Positions 16,030-29,000 of a stretch of 64,000 bases of DNA are shown here, one piece after another. Under the pieces are notes generated by a model. It saw only the letters and a program-made list of their open reading frames with translations. It did no database searches and was not told the DNA's origin. Position numbers and translations under genes: made by a program. The DNA is taken from positions 2,341,526 through 2,405,525 of the forward strand of contig NZ_CP025025.1 of the NCBI RefSeq assembly GCF_002874535.1, read 5' to 3'. The stretch comes from Mesobacillus jeotgali. GTDB taxonomy: Bacteria; Bacillota; Bacilli; Bacillales; Cytobacillaceae. How positions within the stretch are numbered: position 1 is the stretch's first letter; each line of letters begins with the position of its first letter.

Positions 16030-16062
16030 AAAATCACACCCTTTGTATATAGAGTGTGATTT
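16030..16062 (-). promoter_or_regulatory. Hairpin enclosing the ribosome binding site of the CBO0543-type gene
   Basis: On the minus strand AAAATCACAC pairs with GTGTGATTTT across TCTATATACAAAGG, and the 3' arm runs straight into the ATG at 16029. The AAAGGGTG ribosome binding site is in the loop and 3' arm. It could be a terminator for the upstream gene, a translational control hairpin, or both. Confidence 0.5.
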
Positions 16063-16086
16063 TTGCTGCTAAATATGTAAATTAAG

Positions 16087-16368
16087 CTAATTTTGATGTT
16101 TGATTTTTTTGTACATCTCAATAAGTCGATCCGGCTTTGCATCCGTACAGAAGGAATACACTCCTCTTGTTGTATGGAGATAAAGAAAGCCTGTCCTTCC
16201 TGACATTTCCTTAAATGTAATATCTAATATGTCACGCAGATGAAAAATGTCAGAAGCTGTGGTTATCTTGTCATGATACATTTTTATGAATTGCTCGTTT
16301 TCTTCATAAACTTGTTCATTATCTTCAATTCTGCGATCCACTTTCCAGTAACTATGTGAACAAAGCAT
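16087..16368 (-). CDS. Small hypothetical protein, PH-like
   Basis: 93 residues, cytoplasmic. Predicted pattern is a strand-rich core (TASDIFHLRDILDITFKEMSGRTGFLYLHTTRGVYSFCTDA) followed by a C-terminal helix (PDRLIEMYKKIK). This resembles small bacterial PH-domain-like proteins, but no diagnostic motif is present. GGGAGGGAG precedes the start. Upstream member of a probable pair with the CBO0543-type gene 57 bases away. Confidence 0.55.
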   Translation of the reverse strand: MLCSHSYWKVDRRIEDNEQVYEENEQFIKMYHDKITTASDIFHLRDILDITFKEMSGRTGFLYLHTTRGVYSFCTDAKPDRLIEMYKKIKHQN

Positions 16369-16487
16369 TCACAGCTCCCTCCCTTCTGATCAATTTCGTA
16401 TCTTTTTTATTTTACTCATGTTGTTTAACAATAACTAATATATTTAACAATAATAAATAACAGGACTTCATAAAGAGGAGGAATTTT

Positions 16488-16949
16488 TTGAAATGCATCG
16501 GTGAACTTTTGGATCAAGAGAAGTACCGGGTCAATGGAAAAATTGCGATCATCGAAAATAAGGAGGCCGTATTGAAGCTTTTTGGACTTAGAAATGGAAA
16601 CTGGCTTGATTTATGGGATATTGATTCCCGGATCCTGACCCTGTTTTATAAATCTTATGAAGCTGAATTCGATTGGTTCATCGTTGTTTATGATTACCCA
16701 ACTTTCTGCGCGGACAAAGATATAAAAGAAGCGATTATCTGGCATGAACTTGGCCACATTGAATACCCGGTACTAGAACAACAATTGAGTATTCAAAGTG
16801 AAATTCAATGTGACGGGCTTGCTATCAAAAACGGGCACCAGGAAGGCATCCGAAAAATACTGAATCTTACTATGAAAATGGCTAAAACACTGAACCATGA
16901 AATTTTAACTCATGTTACTTTCGAAAGGCAAATGAAACTGCCTGTCTAA
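16488..16949 (+). CDS. Putative zinc metallopeptidase-like protein (HELGH)
   Basis: 153 residues. TTG start with AGGAGG seven bases upstream. IIWHELGHIEYP carries an HExxH zinc motif at 86-90. Fifteen to nineteen residues later E105 and D109 (SEIQCDGLAI) could supply the third ligand, as in peptidases with HExxH-(n)-E/D. The N-terminal ~80 residues are mixed alpha/beta and contain no signal peptide. This is reminiscent of ImmA/IrrE-type or M78-like small cytoplasmic proteases, but no repressor partner is adjacent. Family not identified. Confidence 0.6.
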   Translation: MKCIGELLDQEKYRVNGKIAIIENKEAVLKLFGLRNGNWLDLWDIDSRILTLFYKSYEAEFDWFIVVYDYPTFCADKDIKEAIIWHELGHIEYPVLEQQLSIQSEIQCDGLAIKNGHQEGIRKILNLTMKMAKTLNHEILTHVTFERQMKLPV

Positions 16950-17011
16950 GATTGATCTTCAGCTCCTGTTAAGTACTTCGTAGAAAACTTTCACTACGAC
17001 TTTAATCAAAG

Positions 17012-17037
17012 AGACCCGCCAAAACGGCGGGTCTTTT
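17012..17037. terminator. Terminator of ppc
   Basis: GACCCGCC, a short loop, GGCGGGTC with A and T runs on each side; functional in both directions by appearance. Confidence 0.85.
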
Positions 17038-17040
17038 TGA

Positions 17041-19803
17041 TCAACCAGTATTCCTTAATCCTGCAGCAACTCCGCTGATAGTTAATAAAACCTGCGTCAA
17101 TAACTCATCATCCGGATCTTCATCCTTGCGAAGCTCCTTAATCAATTCCACTTGAATAAAGTTAAGCGGATCGACATATGGATTTCGTCTATGAACAGAG
17201 TCTTTGATATTTGGTGTATGGTCAAGCAGTTCTTCATCCTCTGTAATTTGCAGAAGGATATTCTTGGTTCGTTCATACTCCTCTAAAATGTTGCCAAAGA
17301 TGCGGTCAGCAATTGCTTTCTCTTCTACTAGTGAAGTATATTCCTGTGCCGTGGTAATATCCGCTTTCATCAATGCCATTTGCAGATTATCCACAGTGCT
17401 TCGGAAGAATGGCCATTCCTCATACATTTCCTGCAAGACCTTTAAATTATCGGGACTTTCCTGTGCGAAGCTCTGCAAGCCAGTTCCAGCCGCATACCAT
17501 GCCGGGAAGAGCTGTCTGCTTTGTGTCCATGCGAATACCCATGGTATAGCACGAAGATTTTCGAATTTGGCACTGTTTTTACGGCTCATAGGACGTGACC
17601 CAATATTCAATTCAGCTAGTTCTTTCAACGGTGTAGCCTGGTTGAAATAGGTGATAAAATCCGGATCTTCAAACACAAGCGACTGATATTTCCTTAAGGA
17701 AACAGCAGAAATTTGCTCGATTGCATCAACCCATCTTTGGTCACGCAAATGACCCTGCTCAGATTCCTTCAGCACATTCGCTGCAGCCTTCATCATCGTA
17801 GATGTTGCTTGTTCAAGGCTTCTATAGGCAATATCTTTCAATAGATAACGAGATGACAAAACTTCCCCTTGCTCAGTAATTTTGACTCCTTGACCAAGAG
17901 TCTCGACAGGCTGGGAAAGCAGACTCTTGTTCAATGGACCGCCTCCACGGCCTAGTGAACCTCCTCTGCCATGAAAAAACTTCAAGCCGATTTGATATTT
18001 CTTGGCCACTTCATTGATCTCAAGCTGAGCTTTGTAAAGCTTCCAGTTGGCTGTCAATGTTCCGCCATCCTTGCTTCCATCTGAGTACCCAAGCATGATT
18101 TCCTGCTGGTCCCCCATTTTATTCAAATGATTGCGGTAAATTGGCAACTTGAATAATGTTTCCATGATTTTTGGACCTGCTGTTAAATCGTCGATTGTTT
18201 CTAGCAACGGAGCGACGTTCAAATCGGTCTCGAAAGTACCATCAGCATGGAGTCTGTATATGCCAGCCTCCTTAGCAAGGACAAGCACTTCAAGCAAATC
18301 GCTCGCGGATTGAGTCATACTCACCAGATAAACAGAAATCGAACGCTTCCCAAATTCATTGTGCGCACGTTTGATCATCTCAAAAACTTGAAGCATTTCC
18401 TGCGTCTCTTTTGAATAATCCTCATGAAGAAGAAGCAATGGACGTGGGTCTTCAAGAATTTTAACAAGCAATTCCTGCTTTTCATCTTCTGATAGAGCTG
18501 CATAATCCTGATTGATTCCAACCTTCTTCAGTATTTCAGCAATTGCCGCTTCATGTTCACCGCTATGGTTACGAATATCCAGAGTTGCAAGATGGAATCC
18601 GAACAACTGGACTTGCCTGATTAACTTTTGCAAAGTTTTGAGTTCATGATGAACAGGATGATGCTGATAAATACTTCGTTTTATGACAAGAAGGTCTTCA
18701 AGCATTTCCTCTGATGATTTGTAGCCAATATCAGATTTTCCAGCTTCTTTAAGCCTTTGAATGATAATAGCAAATTGGCGGCGATAAACCTCGCCTTCAA
18801 TATTCCATTTTTGATCATCCGTTAAATATCTTTCTTCATCTTTAATAACTGATGCGATTAACTCTTCACTAACAGCTGTTCTTGTTGTTGAATGGCTGAA
18901 ACGTTTCATCAAATCAACTAATACAGCTTTATACTTTTTAAGTACCAGACGTCTTTGTCTTTGCAATGTTTCCCATGTAATATCTGGAGTAACATTTGGA
19001 TTCCCATCCCTGTCACCGCCGATCCATGAACCAAATCGCAGGAAGTGAGGTACTTTCCATTCATGTTCAGGATAATGACCTTTAAGGCTGGTTTCTACTT
19101 CCTGATGGATTTCAGGCAGGACATCGAATAGTGTCTGGTCAAAATAATAAAGTCCGTTCCTGACTTCATCAATGACAGTAGGCTTACGGTCTCTCAATTC
19201 ATCAGTCTGCCAGAGGACGGAAACCTCATTAAATAGGCTTTCCTCAATCCTATCACGCTCTTTCTTGGATAAGAGTGGATTGTCCAGACTTTTAAGGATA
19301 CCTGCTATCCTTTTCTGAATCTCCAGGATTGAACGTTTGGTGGCTTCCGTAGGATGGGCTGTAATAATCAATTCCAATGAAATGGTATTCAGTACATTTT
19401 GGATGATATCTGAGGATATATAATTGTCTTTCAACGAAAGGATGGCTGCTTCAATAGAACCTGGCTGTGAGCTGGTATCAGACTTGAGCAGATAGTCGCG
19501 GCGCCTGCGGATCCGGTGATTTTGTTCCGCTGCATTGATTAAATGAAAATATACCGAAAATGCCCGGATGATATTTTTTCTCATTGGAACAGACAAGCCT
19601 GCGATTTCCTCTTTTAAAGCAGGGTATGTATCGCGGTCATGTTCATTCCTTAGCGTTTTGCACATTGCTCGGATCTTTTCTACTTTTTCAAATAGTTCCA
19701 CTCCGCCATGGTAGACTAGGATATCTCCAAGGATGTTTCCAAGCATTTTTACATCCCGGCGCAATGGCAAACTGCTGTCGTTCACTTCGATTCCTGATGT
19801 CAT
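17041..19803 (-). CDS. ppc: Phosphoenolpyruvate carboxylase
   Basis: 920 residues, the full length of the bacterial enzyme. It converts PEP and bicarbonate to oxaloacetate and refills the TCA cycle. Catalytic histidine H150 is in LIITAHPTEATKRS; the glycine-rich loop FHGRGGSLGRGGGP is around residue 600; the C-terminus ends in AAGLRNTG, the conserved tail. GSWIGGDRDGNPNVTP holds another conserved active-site segment. The protein is cytoplasmic. It forms a single-gene unit with its own terminator and no anaplerotic neighbours. Confidence 0.97.
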   Translation of the reverse strand: MTSGIEVNDSSLPLRRDVKMLGNILGDILVYHGGVELFEKVEKIRAMCKTLRNEHDRDTYPALKEEIAGLSVPMRKNIIRAFSVYFHLINAAEQNHRIRRRRDYLLKSDTSSQPGSIEAAILSLKDNYISSDIIQNVLNTISLELIITAHPTEATKRSILEIQKRIAGILKSLDNPLLSKKERDRIEESLFNEVSVLWQTDELRDRKPTVIDEVRNGLYYFDQTLFDVLPEIHQEVETSLKGHYPEHEWKVPHFLRFGSWIGGDRDGNPNVTPDITWETLQRQRRLVLKKYKAVLVDLMKRFSHSTTRTAVSEELIASVIKDEERYLTDDQKWNIEGEVYRRQFAIIIQRLKEAGKSDIGYKSSEEMLEDLLVIKRSIYQHHPVHHELKTLQKLIRQVQLFGFHLATLDIRNHSGEHEAAIAEILKKVGINQDYAALSEDEKQELLVKILEDPRPLLLLHEDYSKETQEMLQVFEMIKRAHNEFGKRSISVYLVSMTQSASDLLEVLVLAKEAGIYRLHADGTFETDLNVAPLLETIDDLTAGPKIMETLFKLPIYRNHLNKMGDQQEIMLGYSDGSKDGGTLTANWKLYKAQLEINEVAKKYQIGLKFFHGRGGSLGRGGGPLNKSLLSQPVETLGQGVKITEQGEVLSSRYLLKDIAYRSLEQATSTMMKAAANVLKESEQGHLRDQRWVDAIEQISAVSLRKYQSLVFEDPDFITYFNQATPLKELAELNIGSRPMSRKNSAKFENLRAIPWVFAWTQSRQLFPAWYAAGTGLQSFAQESPDNLKVLQEMYEEWPFFRSTVDNLQMALMKADITTAQEYTSLVEEKAIADRIFGNILEEYERTKNILLQITEDEELLDHTPNIKDSVHRRNPYVDPLNFIQVELIKELRKDEDPDDELLTQVLLTISGVAAGLRNTG

Positions 19804-19986
19804 TTTGTCACCTTCCTAAAACTTGTAAGAATATTTTAAATATTAATATATCATAAAAGTACCGAGATTGTGAAGTGATAAGCATATTGAATAAGTATTT
19901 TCACAATAACTTCCCTGTTTTATAAGTGTAAGTATTCCTTAATTATTTTTCCACTCAAAGGCCCTTGAAACTAACCCTATTAAAGA

Positions 19987-20013
19987 AAAGGCTTCCCTAA
20001 ATGGGAAGCCTTT
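19987..20013. terminator. Terminator of the giant subtilase gene
   Basis: AAAGGCTTCCC-TAAAT-GGGAAGCCTTT, 21 bases after the stop on the minus strand. Confidence 0.85.
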
Positions 20014-20034
20014 ATCATCTAGTATTCGTGTCCG

Positions 20035-23000
20035 TTAGCTTGCTTTATTCTTTTTCTCAGGTTTCCCTGTTACAATTACTCTCATTGTTTTTACTGCCTT
20101 TGTTTTACCCGCAAAGTTCTCTGCTTCTGCTTGCAAAGTATGACTTCCATTATCAAGATCCAAGTCTACTGAGTACGTGCCATCCTGCCCAGTTTTAACC
20201 GAATCAATCAGGAATACTTCGTTGCCATGCTTTTCATAAATATTCACTGTGGTTCCCTTTGGCGCTGTGCCTTCTACTATTGCCGGCTCACCCTTCACCA
20301 TCAATTCTTCCACTTCCCAAGTTGGTGCTTCAGGGATTTCCTGTACTGTGTCCTTTGACCAGGCTAGGGCATTTAAGAATAACTGTCGCCCATCTTGAGT
20401 CCAGCCATAGTCAGGTCCGATGATATTGGTAACAGCAAAAGAAGACATTAGCAAATGCATGTGCTCCTTACTCCTGAATTCAAATCCAATTGAATCCCCT
20501 TTACGCTCTCCGTCAACAGAAAGGCTCGAAATTGCTATACCTGTATAATTCTTGAACGTCGCATATGGACTTTTCGCCGTGTGGATTTTAACCCGGTCAT
20601 TTTCATCCAATTTGATTCCGTTGAAAATTGGATGTCCATCTGCTGTTTCAACATATATCTCTCCTTCATTATATCCCTGCTGGTCCATTTCCAGACCTCC
20701 CGTGACCTCTTTTAATCTTTGGATTGAACCTTCAGCAACGCCCCATGTGCCTGTGAAAACAAGGCTTGTCTTTTGTTCGTCACTTTCTTTGATCAGCTGT
20801 TGAAATTGCTCAGTTGTTCCTTTATTTGTATTGACCAGGATGACCTCATAATTTCCAACATTCCCGAGTATGTCCCAGCCTTTCTCTTCCGCATACAGTT
20901 CCTGTTCATTTAATAATCCTGTCAGGGCACCATTAACATCTCCCAATACTGCCGCCTCGAATGCGTTGAGTTCAAGGTTGAATTCCTTATCTTCGGATAC
21001 AATTTCAACCTCAAAAGCATCCTGCAGGTACCCTTCTGCTATTACAAACAAAGTGTACTCGCCAGGCAGCAAATTGTTGAATACATATGAACCATCTTCT
21101 ATGCTGGAGCCTTCCATCTTAAAATCTGGCTCATCTTTTGGAACTAGAGTCAACTTAGCACCGCCCACAGGTTCTTTGCCTTTCTTGCCTGTAATTACAC
21201 CATTCAAATCATATCCGTCGATAGCTTCCAGTGTAAAGTTCAAATCGACACTGCTTCCAAGCTCTTCAACTTTAGCTGGCTTGGTTTGTTCAGCAAAGCC
21301 TCTTGCCTGGACCTTCACTTCGAAATCACCAATACCAATTCCAAACTTATACTGGCCAGCTGAGTTGGTGGTTGTTTTGTGGTTTGTTCCTTCAATGGTG
21401 ACAAAGGCATTTGCAATTGGACTTCCCTGACTGTCCTTGACTTCTCCTTTGATCTCACCCTGGCTAGCGGTCAAGGCGTAATTGATTGCATTCAAGTATA
21501 TTTTTTTCGCATTTTCAGTCCATCTGTCATTCGGATGTCCATAGTTGCTGATTTGCAGGGCGGATAGAAGGATATGGACACTATTGGATGAACTGAACTT
21601 ATAGGCAATAGAATTGCCAAGTTCACCTTTAACCGGGTTAGTCAAGCTGCCAAGAGTCGTGCCGCTATAGTTTTCAAATACTGAATACTGTACGCTGCCT
21701 TTAGGGTTGAGGAGCAGAGGAAGTTCATCACCTTTATTGAATCCCTTGAGAATTGGATGGTTCTCATCTACCCGAAGATTTAGTTCCTTATCTACAAAAC
21801 TATAATCAAAATCTTCAGGATCCCCATAAGCATCGCTCAAATCTCCTATTGTCCCTCCGTACAAGGCAGTGAAAATAATGCTTACTTCATTTTCATTAGC
21901 TTTCTCCACCATCGCTTTAAATCTATCTTCCTTCATGGTATACGATGTATCATTGACGATGATTAATTTATAGTTTGGTATATTCTCAATCAATGCTTCA
22001 AATTCTGCATAAGGATGCAAATCAACATCGTATCCATTGCTTTCAAGGAATGGCATGATTTTATCCTGTTGATAAGGGTTGGCAAGGAATGCAATCTTTT
22101 CAGAAACAACAAGCGAGACATTCAAGTCTGTCTGCTGCCCTGTGGTAATCTCTACAGTCTGGTAAATTGGCTTAAAGCCGGCCGCAATCACCCTTACTTC
22201 ATATTGTCCTGCAGGAAGTGTTGCTTGATAACTTCCATCCTCACTTGTCTCGACTGCCACTGGTGTTCCGATGACTTCAACACTTGCACCAGCGATTGCA
22301 TCTTTCGTAGATGCATCGACAATTTTACCAGCCAGGATGCCAGAATCGACAGCATCAATTACGAAATCTTCATTTATCGCTTCGCCATTTTTGATCGAGA
22401 CTGTGAATTCTTTTGTATTGTGGCCAAAAGCTTCAATTGTCAAGGTGTAGGTTCCTTCCTCAAATGCAGCAAAGAACTTCCCTTTCTCATCACTTTGATA
22501 GGTTTTTCCAGTTTCTTTTACAGAAATCGTCCCTTTTACAGGTCCGTTTTCATTCTGTACTATACCATTTAGTTCACCGACTAGGGGCTCTTTCTTCTCG
22601 AGTGCCCAGGTTAGGGCGTTATTCAATAGCCGCTCTCTTGCCGGGTCAAATGAATCATTCGGCTTGAATACATGGCTGACGGTCATATTGGCCAATAGAA
22701 TTTCAACTGAATCGGTCGTTCTGCCCTTGTAGGCGACCATGCTTCCCTTTTCCCCGGTTCCTGTATGTGAGAAATCAATGACCGTTGTACCCGAATAGCC
22801 GTCAAAACCATAATAATAGCCGGACTTTCCCGGTATTTCGATTGTATCTCCTGCCTTAAAACTTGCAGTAAGAGGATGATCACCCACAACAGTTCCCTGT
22901 GCTCCTGGTTTGTTGTTATGTTCGAATATAGTTGTCGGATCATTATTAAATTCCTGCAAATATCTAATCGAACCGCGTCCTCCAGCCTGGCCAGTCCAGA

Positions 23001-26000
23001 TGACTGATTTCCTGTTTTCATCCAAAGCTTTCTGGAATGCTAAAAACTCTCCTTTTGACGGTTCAAGATTCTTCGCATAATCAGAATTCGCAAAAACAAC
23101 ATCCACTTCATCCAATTTATCAGTATCCATATAATTCAGGTAAACGACCTTGTAGCCTCTTTCCTCTAGATAGTGCTTATAGGTAGTTCCTGAAGCAGTC
23201 AGGTCCACGACGATTCCTACTGTTGGTGAAGGTCTTAATTTTACATTCAGGGCAGCTTTTTGGCCGTCTGTAATTTTCAGCTCAATATCCTGGCGTACAT
23301 AGCCATCCTTTTCGATCCGGGCTGTATAGTTCCCGGGTTCTACTTTTGAAATGTTGTATTGACCCTGGACGTTTGTAATTACTTCTTTTGGTGCTCCTAA
23401 GAGTGCGACTTTCGCGCCTTCAATCGCGTTCCCATCTTTTGAATCTTCCACGGTACCTGAAATGGAGCCAACATTGTCTGCTACTGTCATTCCAATCTTC
23501 ATCGGCTCACCGTCCATTTCTGCCGTTACTTTCATCGTCTTTGCGGCATAGCCATAGGAACTGATTTCAATCTCGTATTCTCCTGCTAGCGTGGCGATTA
23601 TAAAACTGCCATCCTGACCGCTTGACTGAGTTTGATATGGCTGTCCCTTCACCTTGATTTCTGCTTTTAATGGATTGCCTTGTTCATCGACAATCGTACC
23701 GCTGATCACCGGATATCTAACATTCGCCGCCCATAGCACCGAGTTAATTAGAAGCTGTTTTCCTGCCTCTGTATAATCCTTGGCACCATGGTAATAAGCA
23801 AATCCATGGCCACTTAACAATAATTCAACACTTCCGGCTGATCTTGGTTTATAGGCGACCCCAAGTCCATGGGTGGCATCTGAGCCTTCATGCTTGATTT
23901 CCGCAAGAGAAAACCCGCTGTAATCCTTGAAGTAACCAACATAGCTGGCTGCTGGAGTGAGGATTTCAACGATTTCCCCAGTCTTTGCTCCATTAAATAT
24001 TGGATGCTCTTCGATTACTTTGTACTGGGCAGCTTCAGTTGTCTTCCTTATCGTTTTAAGCTCTTTCGGATCCTTCCTGTAATTCACCAGCTGCTTGATG
24101 CCGCCACCCCAGACCGCATCACCATAAATCAGGCTGGTTTGTGCTTTATCGGCAGCTTCCATCATTTCATCCGTTATAGCTGATGAGCTTGGGTCATTGA
24201 AGAAAATGACATCAAACTCAGCCATTCTCTGAACTAATTCAGCGGGCTGTACATCTAGAACATTTATTCCAATTTCATTAAAAAGAGCTTTGAAGTTTTT
24301 CTCGGAGGAATAGTAATCACCTACTACCCCTACTGATGGCATAGTGTGCATCTGAATGTCCAATTCACCAGAATGGCGCGCGACATCGACACTTTGTGTC
24401 TGATCGATGTATCCATCCTTACTGAATTTAAGTTCAAACACTTCTTCCTCTAAACCAGAAACTTCATACCGTCCGCTTGCAGCAGTCTGAACTTCTGTAA
24501 TCATCTCGCCAGCTGAGTTCTTAACTGAAATATTGACACCTTGAAGCTCCATACCAGATATGGAATCTGTTACAGTACCTGTTAGCAGTCCTTTTTCTGA
24601 CTCACCTAAAGCGATTTGGACTGTTGCAGCCGCCTCTTTGGCTACAGTAACGGTTTCTGATTTAGAACCCAATCCTTTTGACCTGACTTCAAGTTTGAAG
24701 GTACCTTCATCATGAAAAAGTGTGAAGTTGCCGTTGGCGTCAGTATTCGCTTTAACTCCTGTTTCGAGCACTTCGATGTTTGCCTCGACAGGTTCTCCAG
24801 CTGCATTGGTCACAGAACCTGTTATTTTTCCGTATTCAGCTTTGTACAGGTAATCAATACTGTTAAACAGGATTTGCTGCTGTCCGCGCAGCCATGCCTT
24901 GGAACTCTCCCAAGGTACAGTTGCATGACTCGACAATAATAAATGAGCACTGCCTTCGGATACAGCATTATAGGCAATTCCCGATCCTACAAACCCTTGA
25001 TCAGTGTTGCCGATTTTACCGATTGTCCTTCCGGAATACTGATTGAACCAGGCAAAATCTGCATTATTTTCTAAAACATTGATTCTGTCTCCAGGTTTAT
25101 AGCCCTTGAAAATAGGATGTTCTGCTTCTACCTGGATTCTCACTTCCCCGCCATCATAGTCATGCCCAAGGTCTTTAGGATCCTGGAAAAAGTCTTTCAA
25201 GTGGTGGATGGACCCATAGTTCGCGCCCCACTGATCTGTGAAAATAATGCTGACATTATGGACTTTTGCTCTTTCTGCCAATTCTTTGAACTGGTCCTCA
25301 GTAGGCTTGATACCTTCAGAACCGTATCCGCCATTCAGGTAAAGTACTTTATAGCGGCCTATGTCCTCGACTACATCCCAGCCGCGTTCTTCAGCCGTAA
25401 ATCCATTAACATTCAACAGGGTTGTGATTTCACTCTTATAATCATTCAGTACCGCAATATCAATTGGCTCTAATGCAAAGGTAATATCAGCAGGATCGCC
25501 AGGACTGACAACTATTTCCTTGCTTCCGGTTTTATAACCCTTTAATGCAAACTGTGCCATGTAGGCCCCTTCATATACTCCTTCCTTGGCAAAGATTCCA
25601 TTACTGTCCGTCTGCCCCTCAATTGGTGACTGATTTAGGCTTACAGTCACTCCTTCTACTGGCTTTCCAGTGCGCTTGTCTTTTACAAGGATGGTTAAAG
25701 AACTCTTATCTGCTTCTTCAAGTTGATAATTTTTCGTGAATTGATACCCTGAAGAAAGTTTCACTTTTTCGGTTATTTGCTTTTTACCATATGAAGAAAT
25801 CCTGAGTGTATAGTCGCCAGGTGCGTGCTTTATTAAAAAGACTCCATCTTTATCTGTGCTGACAGTTTCCCCTGTATCTACCACTGTGACAGTACCTTCG
25901 ATAACATTGCCTTCTCTATCCTTCATTGTTCCTTTCACAGAGCCAGGGGATCTATAGCTTTTAACCCCAGTCTGGAAAGGTACAATTACCTGTCCTGAAA

Positions 26001-29000
26001 GGATAGGGATACCCGACGTACTATAAACCGGCAGACTGAAGTCTTTCAATCTTTCACCAGTGTACACATCAATGACAGAAAGATTTCCGCTGGTACCTGC
26101 AAAAAATAAGAGTCCATTTGCAGAAACAGAACCACTGTTCAAAGTCGTACCCACAGAGCGGTTGTTCCAGAGTTCCTGACCAGTCTTTGCTTCGAATGCG
26201 CGTAAGACCGGCTGGACGGCTGAACCAATGACAACGATATTTTCATAGACGATCGGTGAGCCAGCCTGCGTATCACCGATACCGCCTGCCTTCCATTTCT
26301 CTTCACCTGTCTTGCTATCCAGGGCATAAAGTGTGCCGCCTTCAGTGTTAAAATTAGTGCCTGCTAGATATAGTGTGCCGCCATCAAATACCGGCTTTGA
26401 GGCAACTCCCTCATTTACGAGTGTTTTACTCCACACTTCTGTTCCATCTTCAACCCTGAGTGCCCTGAGCTTTTGATTATCATAGCTTCCGATAAATAAC
26501 ATCCCATCTCCAGCACTAGGACCAAAATAGGTAGGCGCGCCAAGATCGACACTCCATTTCTTTTCACCAGTCTCAGCATTTAACGCGGTTAGCTTTGCAT
26601 CTTCTGAAAGGTCCGATGAAACCATTAGCGTTCCATCAACAAATAATGGAGATTCATAGACTGCCATTGACCCAACAGCAGTCGTCCATATGTTGCTACC
26701 GGATTTGAGATCCAAAGCATAAATCTTTCCGTCTTCTCCTCCTGAAAGGTAGACAGTATCACCATTTATTGTTGGAGATGATCTGTTCGTGCTTCCAATT
26801 TTTACAGACCATTGCTCTTTGCCTGTAAACGAATCAAGTGCTACAACATAACCACTGTCCGTTACAAGGACCACTTTGTTATTAGCTGCTGCTGGGGTGG
26901 AAAAAAGGATCTTCCCTTTCCCTGAAGCATTGTACTCCCAGCTTTCCTCCAAGGCAGCCAGGTCAATTGCATTTGAAGAGACAGCATTTCGTTGATTGTT
27001 GCCGTTGGCCATAGACCATTCCTTACTTAAATTGGCAGGGCTAGTGTTTACCTTTAAATCGATGGAAGTATCACCGTTAACATCCACCTCTTTTGCCAAT
27101 CCTGTTATCCCCTCTCCTGAAACCTGAAGGATATACTCGCCGGCAGGCAGATTTACGATTTCAAAAGTACCGTTAGCATCAGTTCGATAAGTTGGCAGCG
27201 GTGTGTTTTTGACTCTAACAAATGCATAAGGCACGGCCTTTCCAGAACTGTCGGTTACTATTCCAGTTACAGTAAATGCCTGAGCATTATCCAAGGACCA
27301 ATTCACTGGTAATGTTTCGCCTTTTTTCAGTTCGATTATTGTTTCAAAATCCTGATAGCCAAAAGATGTTACCTTGATTTTATGGCTGCCTTCCCTGATT
27401 TTGAATTTGAATTCTCCGTTTTTTCCAATATTATAAGAAAGTCCTTCTTCCTTTATTTCAAGTTTTCCTATGAGCGGCTTGCCATCATTGTCTGTCAACT
27501 TGCCGGTAAGCTCACCAGCGAAAGCAGTTTCGGTGACAGCCTGGTAAATATTCATGATTCCTGTGCCATAGGAATCATTTGGCAATGTTCCCATGTGAGG
27601 CTCCACTCTGGAAGTCTGCTTTAGTGTTTCTTTTACCTGCTCAACTGTAAGGTTTGGGTTAGCCTGCAATAATAGCGCTACTGCACCCGTTACATGAGGA
27701 GTCGCCATTGACGTGCCGCTGATAGTGTTGTATTTCCCTTCATTCCGTTTAGCAGGCCATGCTGAATAAATCTTGTGGCCTGGTGCAGATATATCAGGTT
27801 TAATTATCCGATGCTCATTGCCGTTTTCATCCTTCCAAAAAACAGGACCACGGCTAGAGAAATAGGCAGTTTGGTCATACGCATCAGTGGCTCCGACAGC
27901 AAATGTTTCCGGAAAGCTTCCCGGAGAACCAATTGTCTGTGATCCCGGTCCATCATTCCCCGCTGCAAAAGATGGGAAGATCCCAGCAGACACCCATGCT
28001 TTTACATCTTCATAGAATTCAAGGTTATAAGTATTAGAATTTCCCCAAGAGTTGTTTACTACGTGAGGAGCCTTCGAAGGGTCACCCCCTGGAGCCATGA
28101 ACCATTGAAAAGCCTGGTGGATTGCGGATAGGGTTGTGGAGCCCCCATCATTGAAAATTTTTGCCGCAATCCATTCTGCTTCAGGAGCTACACCGATGGG
28201 TTCACCAGCGCCGCCGCCAACTGCTGTTCCGGCTACGTGGGTTCCATGACCATGTCCGTCATTCGGTTTGTCATACCCCTGGCCAGATAAATCAATCCAA
28301 GAATATTGATGATTGCCATCTCGGCCGCGATAGTTATGTTTAAGTGCTTCATGATTTCCGTCTACCCCGGAATCCATGATTCCTACAACCATACCATCAC
28401 CTTTTAATCCGTATTGGCCCCATACCTTAGGTGCATATATTTTTTCAAGTCCCCATTGAGGCAGTCGCGGTGGATTTTCTTCCACTGTCACCTCAGGAAG
28501 ACTAAGTGTTTCATCGAGCGAGATTTCTGCTATATCGTCACGGTTCCTAAGTTCTTCAAAAGCCTCTATTGTGATCGAAGCAGTAATCCCATTGATGATC
28601 CAAAGAGAATCCTTCATTTTTGCTTTTCCTTTAGTTTCCAGGGCAGAAAGTGCCTGCTGGATTCCTTTTTGAGAATTGTTCGCTTTTTCTTTGAGGTGAT
28701 CCTGGATGGCTTTGATTTTATCTGGGCGGTTTTTCTTTGCTTTCACTTGGGGATAGATCTTGCTGAGGTCTGGTTGATCTTTCATCCTGATGATTACATT
28801 AAGTTCTTGTTCTTTTTCGAAGGCTTTAAGTAGCGCAGCAGCCTCTTTCTTGATTTCATTAGCTGTTGCTTCATCCCTTTTCAAAGGTGGAGGATTGATT
28901 CCCAATCCATCTAAAAGCTTTGTCAGTTCACCACTTTCTTCCAATGGACTTTCTTGTTCTGCTGCTTTTTCAGAAGCAGCGGCCTGTTCACGCTGTTTTT

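Noticed and set aside
22015-22572. Long plus-strand frames opposite the giant subtilase gene
   Set aside because: They are antisense to a conserved, unbroken coding frame. No ribosome binding sites, and their sequences look like reverse translations of the repeats.
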